Of a stretch of 64,000 nt of DNA, positions 1-8,772 are shown one piece after another (the first letter of the stretch is position 1; each line of letters begins with the position of its first letter). Position numbers and translations under genes: made by a program. The notes beneath the pieces are model-generated. The model did no database searches. It was not told the origin of the DNA and worked only from the letters and a program-made list of their open reading frames with translations. Origin of the DNA: CAITNM01 sp021298215 (lineage in GTDB: Bacteria > Pseudomonadota > Alphaproteobacteria > Paracaedibacterales > CAITNM01); contig JBKCOJ010000008.1 in the NCBI GenBank assembly GCA_046309815.1, positions 124,001-188,000 on the forward strand. Reading direction: 5' to 3'.

Positions 1-207
1 AATTTGGGTCGTAATTGCACGAAAGGAATTGTGCGTGAAATTGGGTATTTAGGGGACATTAGTATTTATCACGTGCAGTTGGAATCTGGAAAAATAGTTC
101 AAGCATCGATGCCGAATCTTTTGCGTTTATCTGAGCGTGATGTGAAGTGGGATGATGAAGTGTATTTGTATTGGCGTCCTGAAAATGGAGTTGTTTTGAG
201 CGTATGA
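1..207 (+). CDS. potG: Polyamine ABC transporter ATP-binding protein, 3' end only
   Basis: Only the last 68 codons are inside the window; the frame is open to the left edge. The visible part has the small beta-rich character of the C-terminal TOBE domain of spermidine/putrescine ATPases (short strands, HVQLESG, then a final VYLYWRPENG segment just before the end). The nucleotide-binding domain itself lies outside the window, so the identification rests on this tail and on the two permease genes that follow. The stop codon overlaps the start of the next gene by four bases (ATGA), typical of translational coupling in pot operons. Polyamine substrate is inferred from the family of the permeases. 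Confidence 0.75.
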   Translation, partial: NLGRNCTKGIVREIGYLGDISIYHVQLESGKIVQASMPNLLRLSERDVKWDDEVYLYWRPENGVVLSV

Positions 208-1160
208 TTACACAATTAATGAGGCATTTTGGAGATTTTTTATGGAGTGAGCTTCGCTACATAATTGGTCAATTGCGCGATAAATGGCTTGTGATTTCTG
301 TGCCTTATGCGTGGCTTGCCGTATTTTTCCTTTTTCCTTTTCTTATCATCGTTAAAATTAGTTTTTCGGAATTGCAGGTTAGTATGCCGCCGTTTCGAAA
401 TATTATTGAGTGGACGCCGGATCTGCTTTTAAAAATTCGTCTACATTTTGAAAGTTATTGGACGGTACTGACCGATAATTTTTATCTGCATACGGTTTTT
501 AGTTCTTTAAGAATTTCTCTTTTTTCAACAGCTGGGTGCCTAATTATTGGCTATATGATTGCGTATAGTATTTCGCGTGTGAAAATATCATGGCGTATGG
601 CGTTGTTGCTGATGATTGCGCTTCCATTCTGGACATCTTTTCTTATAAGGGTGTATGCCTGGATGGCAATGTTAAGTAGCAAAGGTCTTGTAAATAGCAT
701 TTTGTTGAAACTGCATATTATTGGCAGTCCATTGCAATTGCTTGATAATGATGCGGCGGTTTGCTTAGGCATTATTTATTGTTATTTGCCTTTTATGGTT
801 TTTCCAATTTATGCCTCGCTAATTAAAATTAATAAGGATTTTATAGAAGCAGCTCATGATTTAGGATGTACGCCGTGGCGTGCTTTTTGGTCAATCACCG
901 TGCCTTTATCAAAACAAGGAATGATTGCCGGCATTATTTTGGTATTTTTGCCCGCAATCGGCGAGTTTGTTATCCCTGAAATTTTAGGAGGGCCAGAAAC
1001 GGTCACCATTGGACGCGTATTGTGGTGGGAATTTTTTAATAATCGTAACTGGCCTTTAGCGAGTGCTGTGGCGGTATTAATGATACTGTTATTTGTGGTG
1101 CCGATTATGATGTTAAAGAATCGTCAGCTAGAAGCAACGGAAAAGGCGGCGCAGGCATGA
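204..1160 (+). CDS. potH: Spermidine/putrescine ABC transporter permease PotH
   Basis: Inner-membrane permease of a polyamine importer, 318 residues, about the usual length of PotB/PotH. There is a hydrophobic segment near residues 35-52, then five more membrane segments. The cytoplasmic EAA loop that docks onto the ATPase is visible near residues 213-232 (EAAHDLGCTPWRAFWSITVPLS). The segment GEFVIPEILGGP after it is characteristic of PotB/PotH permeases. It overlaps potG by four bases upstream and potI by four bases downstream, so the three are one translationally coupled unit. The periplasmic binding protein PotF is not in the window and presumably lies upstream. Confidence 0.92.
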   Translation: MITQLMRHFGDFLWSELRYIIGQLRDKWLVISVPYAWLAVFFLFPFLIIVKISFSELQVSMPPFRNIIEWTPDLLLKIRLHFESYWTVLTDNFYLHTVFSSLRISLFSTAGCLIIGYMIAYSISRVKISWRMALLLMIALPFWTSFLIRVYAWMAMLSSKGLVNSILLKLHIIGSPLQLLDNDAAVCLGIIYCYLPFMVFPIYASLIKINKDFIEAAHDLGCTPWRAFWSITVPLSKQGMIAGIILVFLPAIGEFVIPEILGGPETVTIGRVLWWEFFNNRNWPLASAVAVLMILLFVVPIMMLKNRQLEATEKAAQA

Positions 1161-1966
1161 TTCGTTTTTCTAAATTTAATTTAGGTGCCCTGATTTTTGG
1201 ATATGGTTTTCTATACATTCCTATTCTTTATTTGATGGTGTATTCGTTTAATGATTCAAGAATTATTGGGGTTTGGGCTGGATTCTCATTACATTGGTAT
1301 AAAAAACTATTTGAAGATGATGCGTTGATTCGTGCTGTTCTAAATAGTTTTGAAATAGCTTCGATTGTGGCAACGTTAGCGGTTGCCTTTGGAACGATGG
1401 CAGCTATTACCATGATACGTTTTAAAAGATTTCGCGGGAAAACTTTATTTAGCGGATTAATTTCAGCGCCGCTTGTGATGCCAGAAGTGATTACAGGTCT
1501 TGCGCTACTTTTAATGTTTGTGACCTTAGAACGTGCGATTGGTTGGCCATCTGAGCGTGGCATGTTAACCATTATTATTGCGCATATTACATTGACGATG
1601 TCGTATGTATACCTTATTGTGCAAGCGCGATTGGTGGATTTTGATCAGTCAATGATAGAAGCTGCGATGGATTTAGGGGCAAAACCCTCAACAGTATTTT
1701 TTAAAATCACCTTGCCACTTATTTCTCCCTCTTTACTTGCTGGGTGGTTACTGGCTTTTGCTTTATCTTTAGATGATGTGGTTATAGCAAGTTTTTTGGC
1801 AGGACCAGGTTCTACAACATTACCGATACTTGTTTTTTCTAGCGTGAGAACCGGTGTGACGCCTGAGCTAAATGCGTTGGCAACGATTATTGTAACTATT
1901 GTCAGTATCGGCATTCTAACGAGCGGTTTTGTGATGCATCGCCGCGCATTTCGGAAAATGTATTAG
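1157..1966 (+). CDS. potI: Spermidine/putrescine ABC transporter permease PotI
   Basis: Second permease subunit of the polyamine importer, 269 residues with about six membrane segments. The EAA loop is near residues 160-180 (IEAAMDLGAKPSTVFFKITLPLI), followed by the family-typical segment LSLDDVVIASFLAGPG. The ATG overlaps the potH stop (ATGA). PotI pairs with PotH to form the channel and with PotG for energy. It is the last gene of the operon: the next plus-strand gene begins 74 bases later with a different kind of product. No clear hairpin terminator is visible after the stop. Confidence 0.92.
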   Translation: MIRFSKFNLGALIFGYGFLYIPILYLMVYSFNDSRIIGVWAGFSLHWYKKLFEDDALIRAVLNSFEIASIVATLAVAFGTMAAITMIRFKRFRGKTLFSGLISAPLVMPEVITGLALLLMFVTLERAIGWPSERGMLTIIIAHITLTMSYVYLIVQARLVDFDQSMIEAAMDLGAKPSTVFFKITLPLISPSLLAGWLLAFALSLDDVVIASFLAGPGSTTLPILVFSSVRTGVTPELNALATIIVTIVSIGILTSGFVMHRRAFRKMY

Positions 1967-2040
1967 TTTAAGCTTTTTTCTTTCTTTAATATTGTTGTTG
2001 ATATAACATAGTTTCCTTAAATCATCTTATTTAAAGAACA

Positions 2041-2847
2041 ATGCATCGTTTTGTGGTTAGATTATTAGTATTAGGTACTTTTTTCCAAGGATTGTTTTGT
2101 AGCACTTTTGAAGAAGATCATGAGTTTCGTGTCTTTGTAAGAAACTGGATAGAGAATTATTCAACTCAAGATACTAATTTATTTTTAATTAGGGCGGCTC
2201 GTTTGGGATACGAACATACTGTGGAATCTTTACTGTATATTCCAAAAACGCAAAAAGGTCCAAATCTTGCTGGGGTTCAAATGGCAGCCGAGCACACATC
2301 TTGTCCAAAGATACTTATGTTATTAATGCTGGCGCCTGAGGCAGATAAAACAATTTCTGCCAATGCTTTGTTGCGCATAATTGTAGACGAAGCTAGGGAG
2401 ATAAAATATGCTTATGTGTTATTTCGTCTTCCTGAGGGATTAAAACCGAACCGAGGTTTTATGCTGTATGCTTTTGATAAAGCTATTGATCTAAGATGGC
2501 TAGAAATGGTTGCATTTTTGAGTAAACAGCCTGGCTATTTTATGAAGGAAGATATTATTGATAGACTAAAATTTATGGCAAAGGATGAATCATTAGCAGA
2601 GATATCAGTGTTGCTTATTAATTATTTTCAATTTGATCTTAATAGATATGAGACAAATCTTTTATGCACTATAGCTAGTGAGCATAGCAATCAGCGCTTA
2701 GTAAGTTACTTTCTAACAGGGATACCCCAACATTTAAAGTTGACTAAAAAAGCGATAGCCTACGCGTATGAAAGAGCAAGCACAATGGAAATTAAAAGGA
2801 TGCTGGAATGTTACTATAACTACAGAATGAACTTCGATAGATCTTGA
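2041..2847 (+). CDS. Secreted helical-repeat (degenerate ankyrin-like) protein
   Basis: A 268-residue protein of unknown function. The N-terminus is a signal peptide (basic MHRF, hydrophobic VVRLLVLGTFFQGLF, a Cys-Ser at about residues 20-21). The rest is built of paired helices of roughly ankyrin size; the clearest unit is AARLGYEHTVESLL near residues 52-66, followed by weaker ones. The usual ankyrin TPLH signature is absent, so the repeat assignment is an inference. The last 28 bases overlap the end of hslU on the opposite strand, and no terminator separates the convergent genes. Exported repeat proteins of this kind are common candidate host-interaction proteins in intracellular alphaproteobacteria, but nothing here proves that role. 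Confidence 0.7.
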   Translation: MHRFVVRLLVLGTFFQGLFCSTFEEDHEFRVFVRNWIENYSTQDTNLFLIRAARLGYEHTVESLLYIPKTQKGPNLAGVQMAAEHTSCPKILMLLMLAPEADKTISANALLRIIVDEAREIKYAYVLFRLPEGLKPNRGFMLYAFDKAIDLRWLEMVAFLSKQPGYFMKEDIIDRLKFMAKDESLAEISVLLINYFQFDLNRYETNLLCTIASEHSNQRLVSYFLTGIPQHLKLTKKAIAYAYERASTMEIKRMLECYYNYRMNFDRS

Positions 2848-4127
2848 TTCATCGCAAGGGCTGAAACTTTTTCTTCTACGTATTTTTTTGTGATCACGAA
2901 TGTTTCGCCGGCACGGTCAGGGCCTGTGAAGCTAATTTCTTCTAGAAGTTTTTCTAAAATGGTATGTAGCCTGCGCGCCCCAATATTTTCAACTTCTTCG
3001 TTAATTTTTGCTGCTAATTCGGCAATAGCTTGAATGGCTTCTTTTTTAAAATCTAATTTTACGTTTTCTGTCTTTAGCATTTCAACCGATTGCAGAATAA
3101 GATTTGCTTCCGGTTCGGTAAGAATACGGACAAAATCATCTTTACTTAGAGCTTTCAGTTCTACGCGTATAGGTAAGCGCCCTTGTAATTCTGGCAGTAA
3201 ATCAGATGGTTTAGATACGTGAAAAGCGCCGCTTGTGATAAACAAAATATGATCGGTTTTAACGGGGCCATATTTTGTGGATACAGTTGTACCTTCAATT
3301 AGAGGTAGTAAATCACGTTGAACACCTTCCCGGCTAACGTCGCCACCGCGATGTTCAGAACGTGCACAAATTTTATCAATTTCATCAAGAAAAACGATAC
3401 CATTTTGTTCAACATGTTTGATGGCATTAGAAATAATTTTTTCTTGATCAAGTAATTTGTCGGCTTCTTCTTCAATCAGTATTTTCTGAGCTTCTTTTAC
3501 GGAGACATTACGTGTTTTTGTTTTGCTGCTAAATGCTTTACCAAAAACATCACTGAGATTAATCATTCCCATTTGTGCGCCTGGCATCCCTGGCACATCA
3601 AAGGTAGGAAGTGTGCTGGCTGTATCTTGTACTTCTATATCTATTAGCTTTTCATCTAATTCGCCGGTGTGTAGCATACGCCTAAATTTTTGGCGTGTAT
3701 CTGGGGTTGCCGTGGAACCCACAAGTGCATCTAGAACTCTTTCTTCTGCCAGGATGATAGCTCGTTCTTTTACTTCAATTCGGTGGCTTTCGCGTTGAAT
3801 ATGAATACTTGTTTCAATGAGATCTCTGATGATTTGCTCAACATCTCTGCCCACATAGCCAATTTCCGTGAATTTCGTGGCTTCGATTTTGATGAATGGA
3901 GCATTTGCAAGTTTTGCTAAACGCCTGGCAATTTCTGTTTTTCCAACGCCAGTAGGCCCAATCATGAGAATATTTTTTGGCAGCACCTCATCGATTAACT
4001 CAGGAGATAACTGCATGCGACGCCAACGATTACGCAAAGCCACAGCAACGGCACGTTTAGCATCATGTTGACCAACGATAAAACGGTCTAATTCGGTAAC
4101 AATTTCTTTAGGTGTAAGTTCAGTCAT
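2820..4127 (-). CDS. hslU: ATP-dependent protease ATPase subunit HslU
   Basis: AAA+ unfoldase that feeds substrates to the HslV peptidase in the cytoplasm. It has 435 residues, normal for the family. Walker A is GPTGVGKT at residues 57-64; Walker B is VFLDEID in the middle of the protein, after a long variable I-domain. Sensor and C-terminal helix regions (GARRLHTILEKLLEE) are intact. The start codon overlaps the hslV stop by one base (TGATG), so the two are translationally coupled in the order hslV-hslU. Its 3' end overlaps a convergent secreted-protein gene by 28 bases. Confidence 0.97.
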   Translation of the reverse strand: MTELTPKEIVTELDRFIVGQHDAKRAVAVALRNRWRRMQLSPELIDEVLPKNILMIGPTGVGKTEIARRLAKLANAPFIKIEATKFTEIGYVGRDVEQIIRDLIETSIHIQRESHRIEVKERAIILAEERVLDALVGSTATPDTRQKFRRMLHTGELDEKLIDIEVQDTASTLPTFDVPGMPGAQMGMINLSDVFGKAFSSKTKTRNVSVKEAQKILIEEEADKLLDQEKIISNAIKHVEQNGIVFLDEIDKICARSEHRGGDVSREGVQRDLLPLIEGTTVSTKYGPVKTDHILFITSGAFHVSKPSDLLPELQGRLPIRVELKALSKDDFVRILTEPEANLILQSVEMLKTENVKLDFKKEAIQAIAELAAKINEEVENIGARRLHTILEKLLEEISFTGPDRAGETFVITKKYVEEKVSALAMNQDLSKFIL

Positions 4128-4684
4128 CAGCTAAGAGTTTCTATAACAATTTGGTTGTTTGTATAAATGCAAAGGTCAGCAGCAATTTCTAAAGAACGTT
4201 TTGCGATGTCTTCGATATCTCTTTTTTTATCGGATACACTCAACATTCCTCTTGCAGCAGCAAGGGCAAAACCCCCTCCTGAGCCAATAGAAATAACATC
4301 TTCATCTGGCTCTATGACATCACCATTACCACTCATTAGAAATGTTTTTTGTGTGTCTGCCACAATCATCATTGCTTCTAGGCGGCGTAGATATTTATCG
4401 GTGCGCCAATCTTTTGCCATTTCAACGCAAGCACGAGCTAACTGAGAAGGGTATTGATCAAGCTTTGCTTCCAGGCGTTCAAGAAGTGCAAAAGCATCGG
4501 CGGTAGCACCTGCAAATCCTGCTAAAACTTTCCCATTGCCAATACGGCGAATTTTTTTTGCTTTGCCTTTCATGACTTGGACGCCAAGCGTGACTTGCCC
4601 ATCACCTGCCATAACAACTTTATTGCCTTCTCTGATTGCAACAATTGTTGTTCCATAAATTGTTTGCTGATTATGTGCAAGCAT
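4127..4684 (-). CDS. hslV: ATP-dependent protease peptidase subunit HslV
   Basis: Threonine protease of the proteasome-like HslUV complex, 185 residues. After a short propeptide the sequence continues TTIVAIREG, so the catalytic N-terminal threonine is most likely Thr12, exposed after processing. Family motifs AGDGQVTLG, GFAGATADAF, DWRTDKYLRRLEA and GSGGGFALAAARG are all present. It is the first gene of the hslV-hslU pair. A GGAG sequence upstream lies somewhat far from the ATG, so the exact start is a little uncertain, but homology begins within the first ten residues. Confidence 0.97.
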   Translation of the reverse strand: MLAHNQQTIYGTTIVAIREGNKVVMAGDGQVTLGVQVMKGKAKKIRRIGNGKVLAGFAGATADAFALLERLEAKLDQYPSQLARACVEMAKDWRTDKYLRRLEAMMIVADTQKTFLMSGNGDVIEPDEDVISIGSGGGFALAAARGMLSVSDKKRDIEDIAKRSLEIAADLCIYTNNQIVIETLS

Positions 4685-4741
4685 ATATTTACAAAGCTCC
4701 GCCTTTAAATTAAGGCTAAGGTACCATAATCATTAATTTAT

Positions 4742-6124
4742 TTATACAACTTTTCTTGCGGTATTTGGAATTTCTCGATATCCAAAAAAGACGATAAGGT
4801 TTGCTAAAATTCCCCAAATACTTACCTCAAAATACGCAGAATGCTTTAAGGAAAGAAAGCGGATTAAGGCTACAACAGCAATACCTGCAGAGGCGCTGTA
4901 TAAGAATGCCTTTTTGGGCCGATTGATCCCCATGACTCCGGCAACGAAAGGAACGAGGACGACAGGAGTCCAAAACATGTATGCCTCAAGTAGGATATCA
5001 ATCGCGCTTTCGAGCGATAGAGTGAAGAGGAGGCCTGAGATGGCAACAAAATAGGTAGAGTATTTTGAAATAAGCAATTTTTGCGGTTCGGTTAAGCGTG
5101 GAAGAATGGGTGTTAAGACGTCGTGTGTGATCGATACGGATGCTGCATTTAAGAAGGAATCAGCGGATGATAAAATAATCGCCATCATTCCTGCAATTGC
5201 AAGGCCCTTTAGACCTATAGGCATTGCTTCAAGTACAACATATGGCAGAGCAAGGTTGGGGTTGAGTTTTGGATTCATTGCTATAGCGATAATACCAATT
5301 AATCCAATCATAAAGAAAAATGGTACGGAAAGCATACCACTTGCTAAATTCCCTTTAATTGTATGTTGTACGGTTTTTCCTATTAGAAGCCTCTGCACAT
5401 AAGGAGGAACTAGAGTTTCTCCAAAGAAAAAGCTTAAAAAGACAAGAGCTATTGATGAATAAGGAATATTATTTGAAAAATTTGCAGAACTATAAAAGTA
5501 GAGTTTATCAATGCCACCAATAGCTTCGGTGCCAAAATAAAATACCAAAGGTAATGAAACCATGAGTACACAAAAATGTAGTGTGTCATTTGCAACAACT
5601 GCACGCATACCACCAGAGCCTGAATAGGCCATGACAATTAGGGCGCATATAATGGCACCTAGTTGTGAAGAAATTCCTAAAAGCACATTGCAGATGTGAC
5701 CAAATGCCATTAATTGTGCGCCTAAAATTCCGGCGCACACCAAAAATGCGGAGATACCTGTAAAGATTTTTGACCTTTTTCCATAGAGCTGCCCCATGAT
5801 GTCACCTACTGAATAAGCTGTTGGGAACTTCACCATTTGGGGGGCAATATATTTTGCAACAAGAATTTCCTTTAGGCTGAATCCCCAAAGTGCAATGACA
5901 TAAATTAGTCCTAGGCTATATACTTTTTCGGCAAGGCCTGTTGTGAATCCACCGCCAATGAAGGAAGAAGAAAGAGTAGCAGTTATGAAAAAACTTGTAT
6001 ATTGACGTCCGCCAGTTGCGAAATCATCAAGGTTTTTTACTTTTTTTGCAGATATCCACCCGATTGAAATAATTGCAGCAACATATAAAACGAGAATAAA
6101 AAGATCGATAAAGGTTAAGCTCAT
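4742..6124 (-). CDS. Sodium:solute symporter family (SSF) transporter
   Basis: Inner-membrane secondary transporter of 460 residues with about 12-13 hydrophobic segments. It has the SSF hallmarks: an N-terminal segment followed by DDFATGGRQYTSFFITATLSS, a central GSGGMRAVVANDTLHF region, and a later segment ILSSADSFLNAASVSITHD that matches the sodium-site region of PutP/Pan-type symporters. Substrate cannot be read from the sequence; proline, pantothenate or another small organic solute are all possible. It lies 76 bases downstream of murF on the same strand and may be transcribed with it, although no strong ribosome binding site is visible. Confidence 0.88.
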   Translation of the reverse strand: MSLTFIDLFILVLYVAAIISIGWISAKKVKNLDDFATGGRQYTSFFITATLSSSFIGGGFTTGLAEKVYSLGLIYVIALWGFSLKEILVAKYIAPQMVKFPTAYSVGDIMGQLYGKRSKIFTGISAFLVCAGILGAQLMAFGHICNVLLGISSQLGAIICALIVMAYSGSGGMRAVVANDTLHFCVLMVSLPLVFYFGTEAIGGIDKLYFYSSANFSNNIPYSSIALVFLSFFFGETLVPPYVQRLLIGKTVQHTIKGNLASGMLSVPFFFMIGLIGIIAIAMNPKLNPNLALPYVVLEAMPIGLKGLAIAGMMAIILSSADSFLNAASVSITHDVLTPILPRLTEPQKLLISKYSTYFVAISGLLFTLSLESAIDILLEAYMFWTPVVLVPFVAGVMGINRPKKAFLYSASAGIAVVALIRFLSLKHSAYFEVSIWGILANLIVFFGYREIPNTARKVV

Positions 6125-6200
6125 AGAGTAATATTTTTACGATATTAACGTTCATTAGAGCCTAAATGTTTAAAAAAATTCAAGTGTTAAAAAGATAAAA

Positions 6201-7607
6201 TTATGCGACTGCTTTAAGTTGTGTTTTTAGTAGAGTAACAACTTCTTGGAGACGTTGAGACAAAGATCCTTTCAAAAAGATACTCTCGCCTCCTGAAAGA
6301 GTACTAATAAATTCTTCTTTGAAGTCATCAACTTTTTCAAACCATAAGCCACGTTTTTCCTTTTGAAGTGTTTCAAAAAGACATTTTGCTTGAGGACCGA
6401 TGACATGAACGCAATCGAAATTAAGTGTGTTGATAAGCTTTGCCATTTCTATGTGATACGTCTCACTATTTTCTCCTAGTTCACCCATTTGGCCAATGAT
6501 GGCAATTTTTCTTCCATCGTGATTCATTGTGCAAAATGATTTTAGGCCGGCAGCCATAGACGTTGGATTAGCATTATACGCATCATCGAAAACAAAAATG
6601 GTTTTACCATTTTCTAATTGTAAGTTTATCATTTGGCCTCGACCTACTACGGGCTGGACTTTTGCAAGATGTTGCATAATCAATCCTAAGTCTAAGCCTA
6701 GTATTTCACCGCAAAGTAAAGCATATAAGCTATCAAACGCATAATGCTCGCCAGGAAATTGTAGGGGGTAAGCAACAATTTTTCCAAATATTTCCGCTGT
6801 AAGTAGAGAGTTTTTTCCATGGAAAATTGGCTGACAATGTAATAAACGTGCGTCAGATCCGGCAGATCGACCTGCTGTAAATATATTCTTTACACCATAA
6901 TTTTGAGCATTTTTTTTCATGCGTTCAAACAGGGGATGGTCACCATGCAACAAGGCTGTTCCATTATTATTAAGAGCGGCAAATATGCTAGATTTTTCAT
7001 CTGCAATTTCTTCAAGTGAGCCGCCCATATTGCCTATATGTGAGGGGGCAACGGTTGTAATAATGGCAATATCAGGCTTGATCATCTGTGCAAGGGGTAA
7101 AATTTCCCCCTTATGATTCATGCCAACTTCAAACACTCCAAAGACGCTATCAGGATGCAACATAGCTAGGCTTAAAGGCACACCTAAATGGTTGTTGTAG
7201 CTTGCTCTAGAGTAAATGGTGGAGCCGAAATGATGTAATACGGAACGCAACATTTCTTTAGTTGTTGTTTTCCCGACGCTTCCTGTAACAGCAATGGCCT
7301 TTAAAATTTTTGCTTGTGATCGGCTATACTGCCCTAAATCATTCAAAGCTTGTTGCGAACTTTTTACGTAAATGAGTTTGTCTTGCTGGGTAGTATTAAT
7401 AGGTGCGCGCTCTACGATAGCGCAAGAAGCTCCATTATCGAGTGCTTGGCGAACGAAATCATGACCATCTTGCTTTCCAGGAATAGCAATGAACATATCC
7501 CCTTGTTGCAGTTGGCGGCTGTCGATGCATAAAGTATGCGTATTACAAGAAAAAGGAATTTCAAGTTTTAGCGCATTCTTTAAAGATTCATTATTCCAAC
7601 GAGCCAT
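6201..7607 (-). CDS. murF: UDP-N-acetylmuramoyl-tripeptide--D-alanyl-D-alanine ligase MurF
   Basis: Cytoplasmic Mur ligase that adds D-Ala-D-Ala to the UDP-MurNAc-tripeptide in peptidoglycan synthesis. It has 468 residues, normal length. The N-terminal domain contains CIDSRQLQQGDMFIA; the ATP-binding P-loop is TGSVGKTT at residues 108-115; the central domain has YNNHLGVPLSL and EVGMNHKGEI; the C-terminal domain has DDAYNANPTSM and GQMGELGE. It is unusual in sitting after the ATP synthase F0 genes (26 bases downstream of atpF) rather than in a dcw cluster with murE and mraY. A separate fragment of that cluster, murD-ftsW, lies near 52-54 kb of this window. Confidence 0.96.
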   Translation of the reverse strand: MARWNNESLKNALKLEIPFSCNTHTLCIDSRQLQQGDMFIAIPGKQDGHDFVRQALDNGASCAIVERAPINTTQQDKLIYVKSSQQALNDLGQYSRSQAKILKAIAVTGSVGKTTTKEMLRSVLHHFGSTIYSRASYNNHLGVPLSLAMLHPDSVFGVFEVGMNHKGEILPLAQMIKPDIAIITTVAPSHIGNMGGSLEEIADEKSSIFAALNNNGTALLHGDHPLFERMKKNAQNYGVKNIFTAGRSAGSDARLLHCQPIFHGKNSLLTAEIFGKIVAYPLQFPGEHYAFDSLYALLCGEILGLDLGLIMQHLAKVQPVVGRGQMINLQLENGKTIFVFDDAYNANPTSMAAGLKSFCTMNHDGRKIAIIGQMGELGENSETYHIEMAKLINTLNFDCVHVIGPQAKCLFETLQKEKRGLWFEKVDDFKEEFISTLSGGESIFLKGSLSQRLQEVVTLLKTQLKAVA

Positions 7608-7633
7608 GAGTAAGAATTCGTTACTTCTTTTAT

Positions 7634-8098
7634 CTAGATTACTTTAAGTAGTGATACCATATATTGATCATTAAAGGAGGGGTTTTTTTTAATTTCTTCA
7701 TCAATACGATATAAAATTCCTTCAACACATCTGTTTTGCAAAGATTTACGTTGTTGTAATTGCAGACGCTGCACTGTCTTTTGAAAACTTTTTTGACGAT
7801 GCTCATATTGCAGATCTAGCTCAGCTATTAATTTGCTTTTTAAGAAGTTTAACTTCTCTTCGGTTATACGTTTTTGCCCAGCTATTTCTTGGTGCAGATG
7901 TTGTAAGCGTTCTTGATATAAAAATTTTAATTTTTCATATTCCGTAACGCGTTTTTCTTTTTCTGAGAGTTCATCTTGAATAGATTTTATATGTAAATCC
8001 AATTGTTCTAAAAGGCTAGGCCAGATTTTTTTTACAAAGATGAAAACAAATGCACTACAACTGATAAGAATAAAAAAATTAGGACTCACGTTTTGCAC
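7634..8098 (-). CDS. atpF: ATP synthase F0 subunit b
   Basis: Stator stalk subunit, 154 residues: one membrane segment near residues 7-22 followed by a long charged coiled coil rich in Glu, Lys and Gln. The start is GTG, 20 bases inside the preceding b' gene; a second GTG three codons later is an alternative, and the sequence does not decide between them. With b' it forms the peripheral stalk pair that is characteristic of alphaproteobacteria. It is the last F0 gene. The F1 genes (atpHAGDC) are not in the window, as is common in alphaproteobacteria where F0 and F1 operons are separate. Confidence 0.88.
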   Translation of the reverse strand: MQNVSPNFFILISCSAFVFIFVKKIWPSLLEQLDLHIKSIQDELSEKEKRVTEYEKLKFLYQERLQHLHQEIAGQKRITEEKLNFLKSKLIAELDLQYEHRQKSFQKTVQRLQLQQRKSLQNRCVEGILYRIDEEIKKNPSFNDQYMVSLLKVI

Positions 8099-8522
8099 CT
8101 AATTTTTCTAAAAGCTTAGAAACGGCTTCGTCAATAATTTCTTTATAGGTATCGGTGAAATCACTTTGTTGTTGGTGATGTGTGTGTTGAAGATATTGTA
8201 GTTCTTGTTGAATCTCTTTTTCTAAACTTTGCAATTTGCTTTCATAGGCATCACGCACAGATGATAAGGTTTCATCAATATAAAGTTGCGATTCTCGTAT
8301 GGCAGTTTCTCGCTGTTCTTCGTATGTTTTTTGCAATTGTAAAGTTGCTTCATTTAATTTTTCAATTTGTTGATCAGCATGGGATAATGTGTCAAAACGC
8401 TTTTGAAAAATTCTTGATAATTTAGGCAATATAAGTCCAAGGAATACCCCAAACATTACTGAAAAAATAATGATCAGCCAGAAAATTTGAGGGGTATATG
8501 TGCTTATATCAAGTTGAGGCAT
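8079..8522 (-). CDS. atpF2: ATP synthase F0 subunit b'
   Basis: Second stator stalk subunit, 147 residues. The opening MPQLDISTYTPQIFW is typical of b' subunits, which start with a MPQ(F/L)D element before the membrane helix (residues about 12-32). A long amphipathic coiled coil follows. The gene lies four bases after atpE and overlaps atpF by 20 bases, so a, c, b' and b subunits are one operon. The presence of both b and b' supports an alphaproteobacterial source. The ribosome binding site is weak. Confidence 0.9.
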   Translation of the reverse strand: MPQLDISTYTPQIFWLIIIFSVMFGVFLGLILPKLSRIFQKRFDTLSHADQQIEKLNEATLQLQKTYEEQRETAIRESQLYIDETLSSVRDAYESKLQSLEKEIQQELQYLQHTHHQQQSDFTDTYKEIIDEAVSKLLEKLGAKRES

Positions 8523-8526
8523 TTTA

Positions 8527-8754
8527 TTAGAAAGCGAAAAGCATCGTCATAGCAGTACCCAAAGCGAAAAGCATAATTGCTTCTGTTAATGCGGCGCCAA
8601 TTAAGCCTGCTCTAAAAATTTCATCTTTTGCTTCTGGGTTACGTGCAATCCCTGTCACTAATCCATTGAAAATATTTCCGAGGCCTATGCCTGCTCCTAA
8701 GCCAGCCGTTATTGCTAAACCTGCGCCAATCATTTTTGCTGCAGCGACGTCCAT
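8527..8754 (-). CDS. atpE: ATP synthase F0 subunit c
   Basis: Proteolipid of the rotor ring, 75 residues: two membrane helices joined by the polar loop ARNPEAK. The first helix has the glycine-rich pattern GAGLAITAGLGAGIGLGN that packs the ring. The ion-carrying carboxylate is the Glu in ALTEAIMLFALG of helix 2. The absence of a sodium-type signature suggests proton coupling; this is inference. A strong AAGGAG ribosome binding site precedes the ATG, stronger than those of its neighbours, which fits the need for many copies of subunit c. Confidence 0.97.
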   Translation of the reverse strand: MDVAAAKMIGAGLAITAGLGAGIGLGNIFNGLVTGIARNPEAKDEIFRAGLIGAALTEAIMLFALGTAMTMLFAF

Positions 8755-8772
8755 TTTTTTCTCCTTGAATTT

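Noticed and set aside
4685..4741. Short inverted repeat near the hslV start as a terminator
   Set aside because: The 5-bp stem is not followed by a T-run on either strand.
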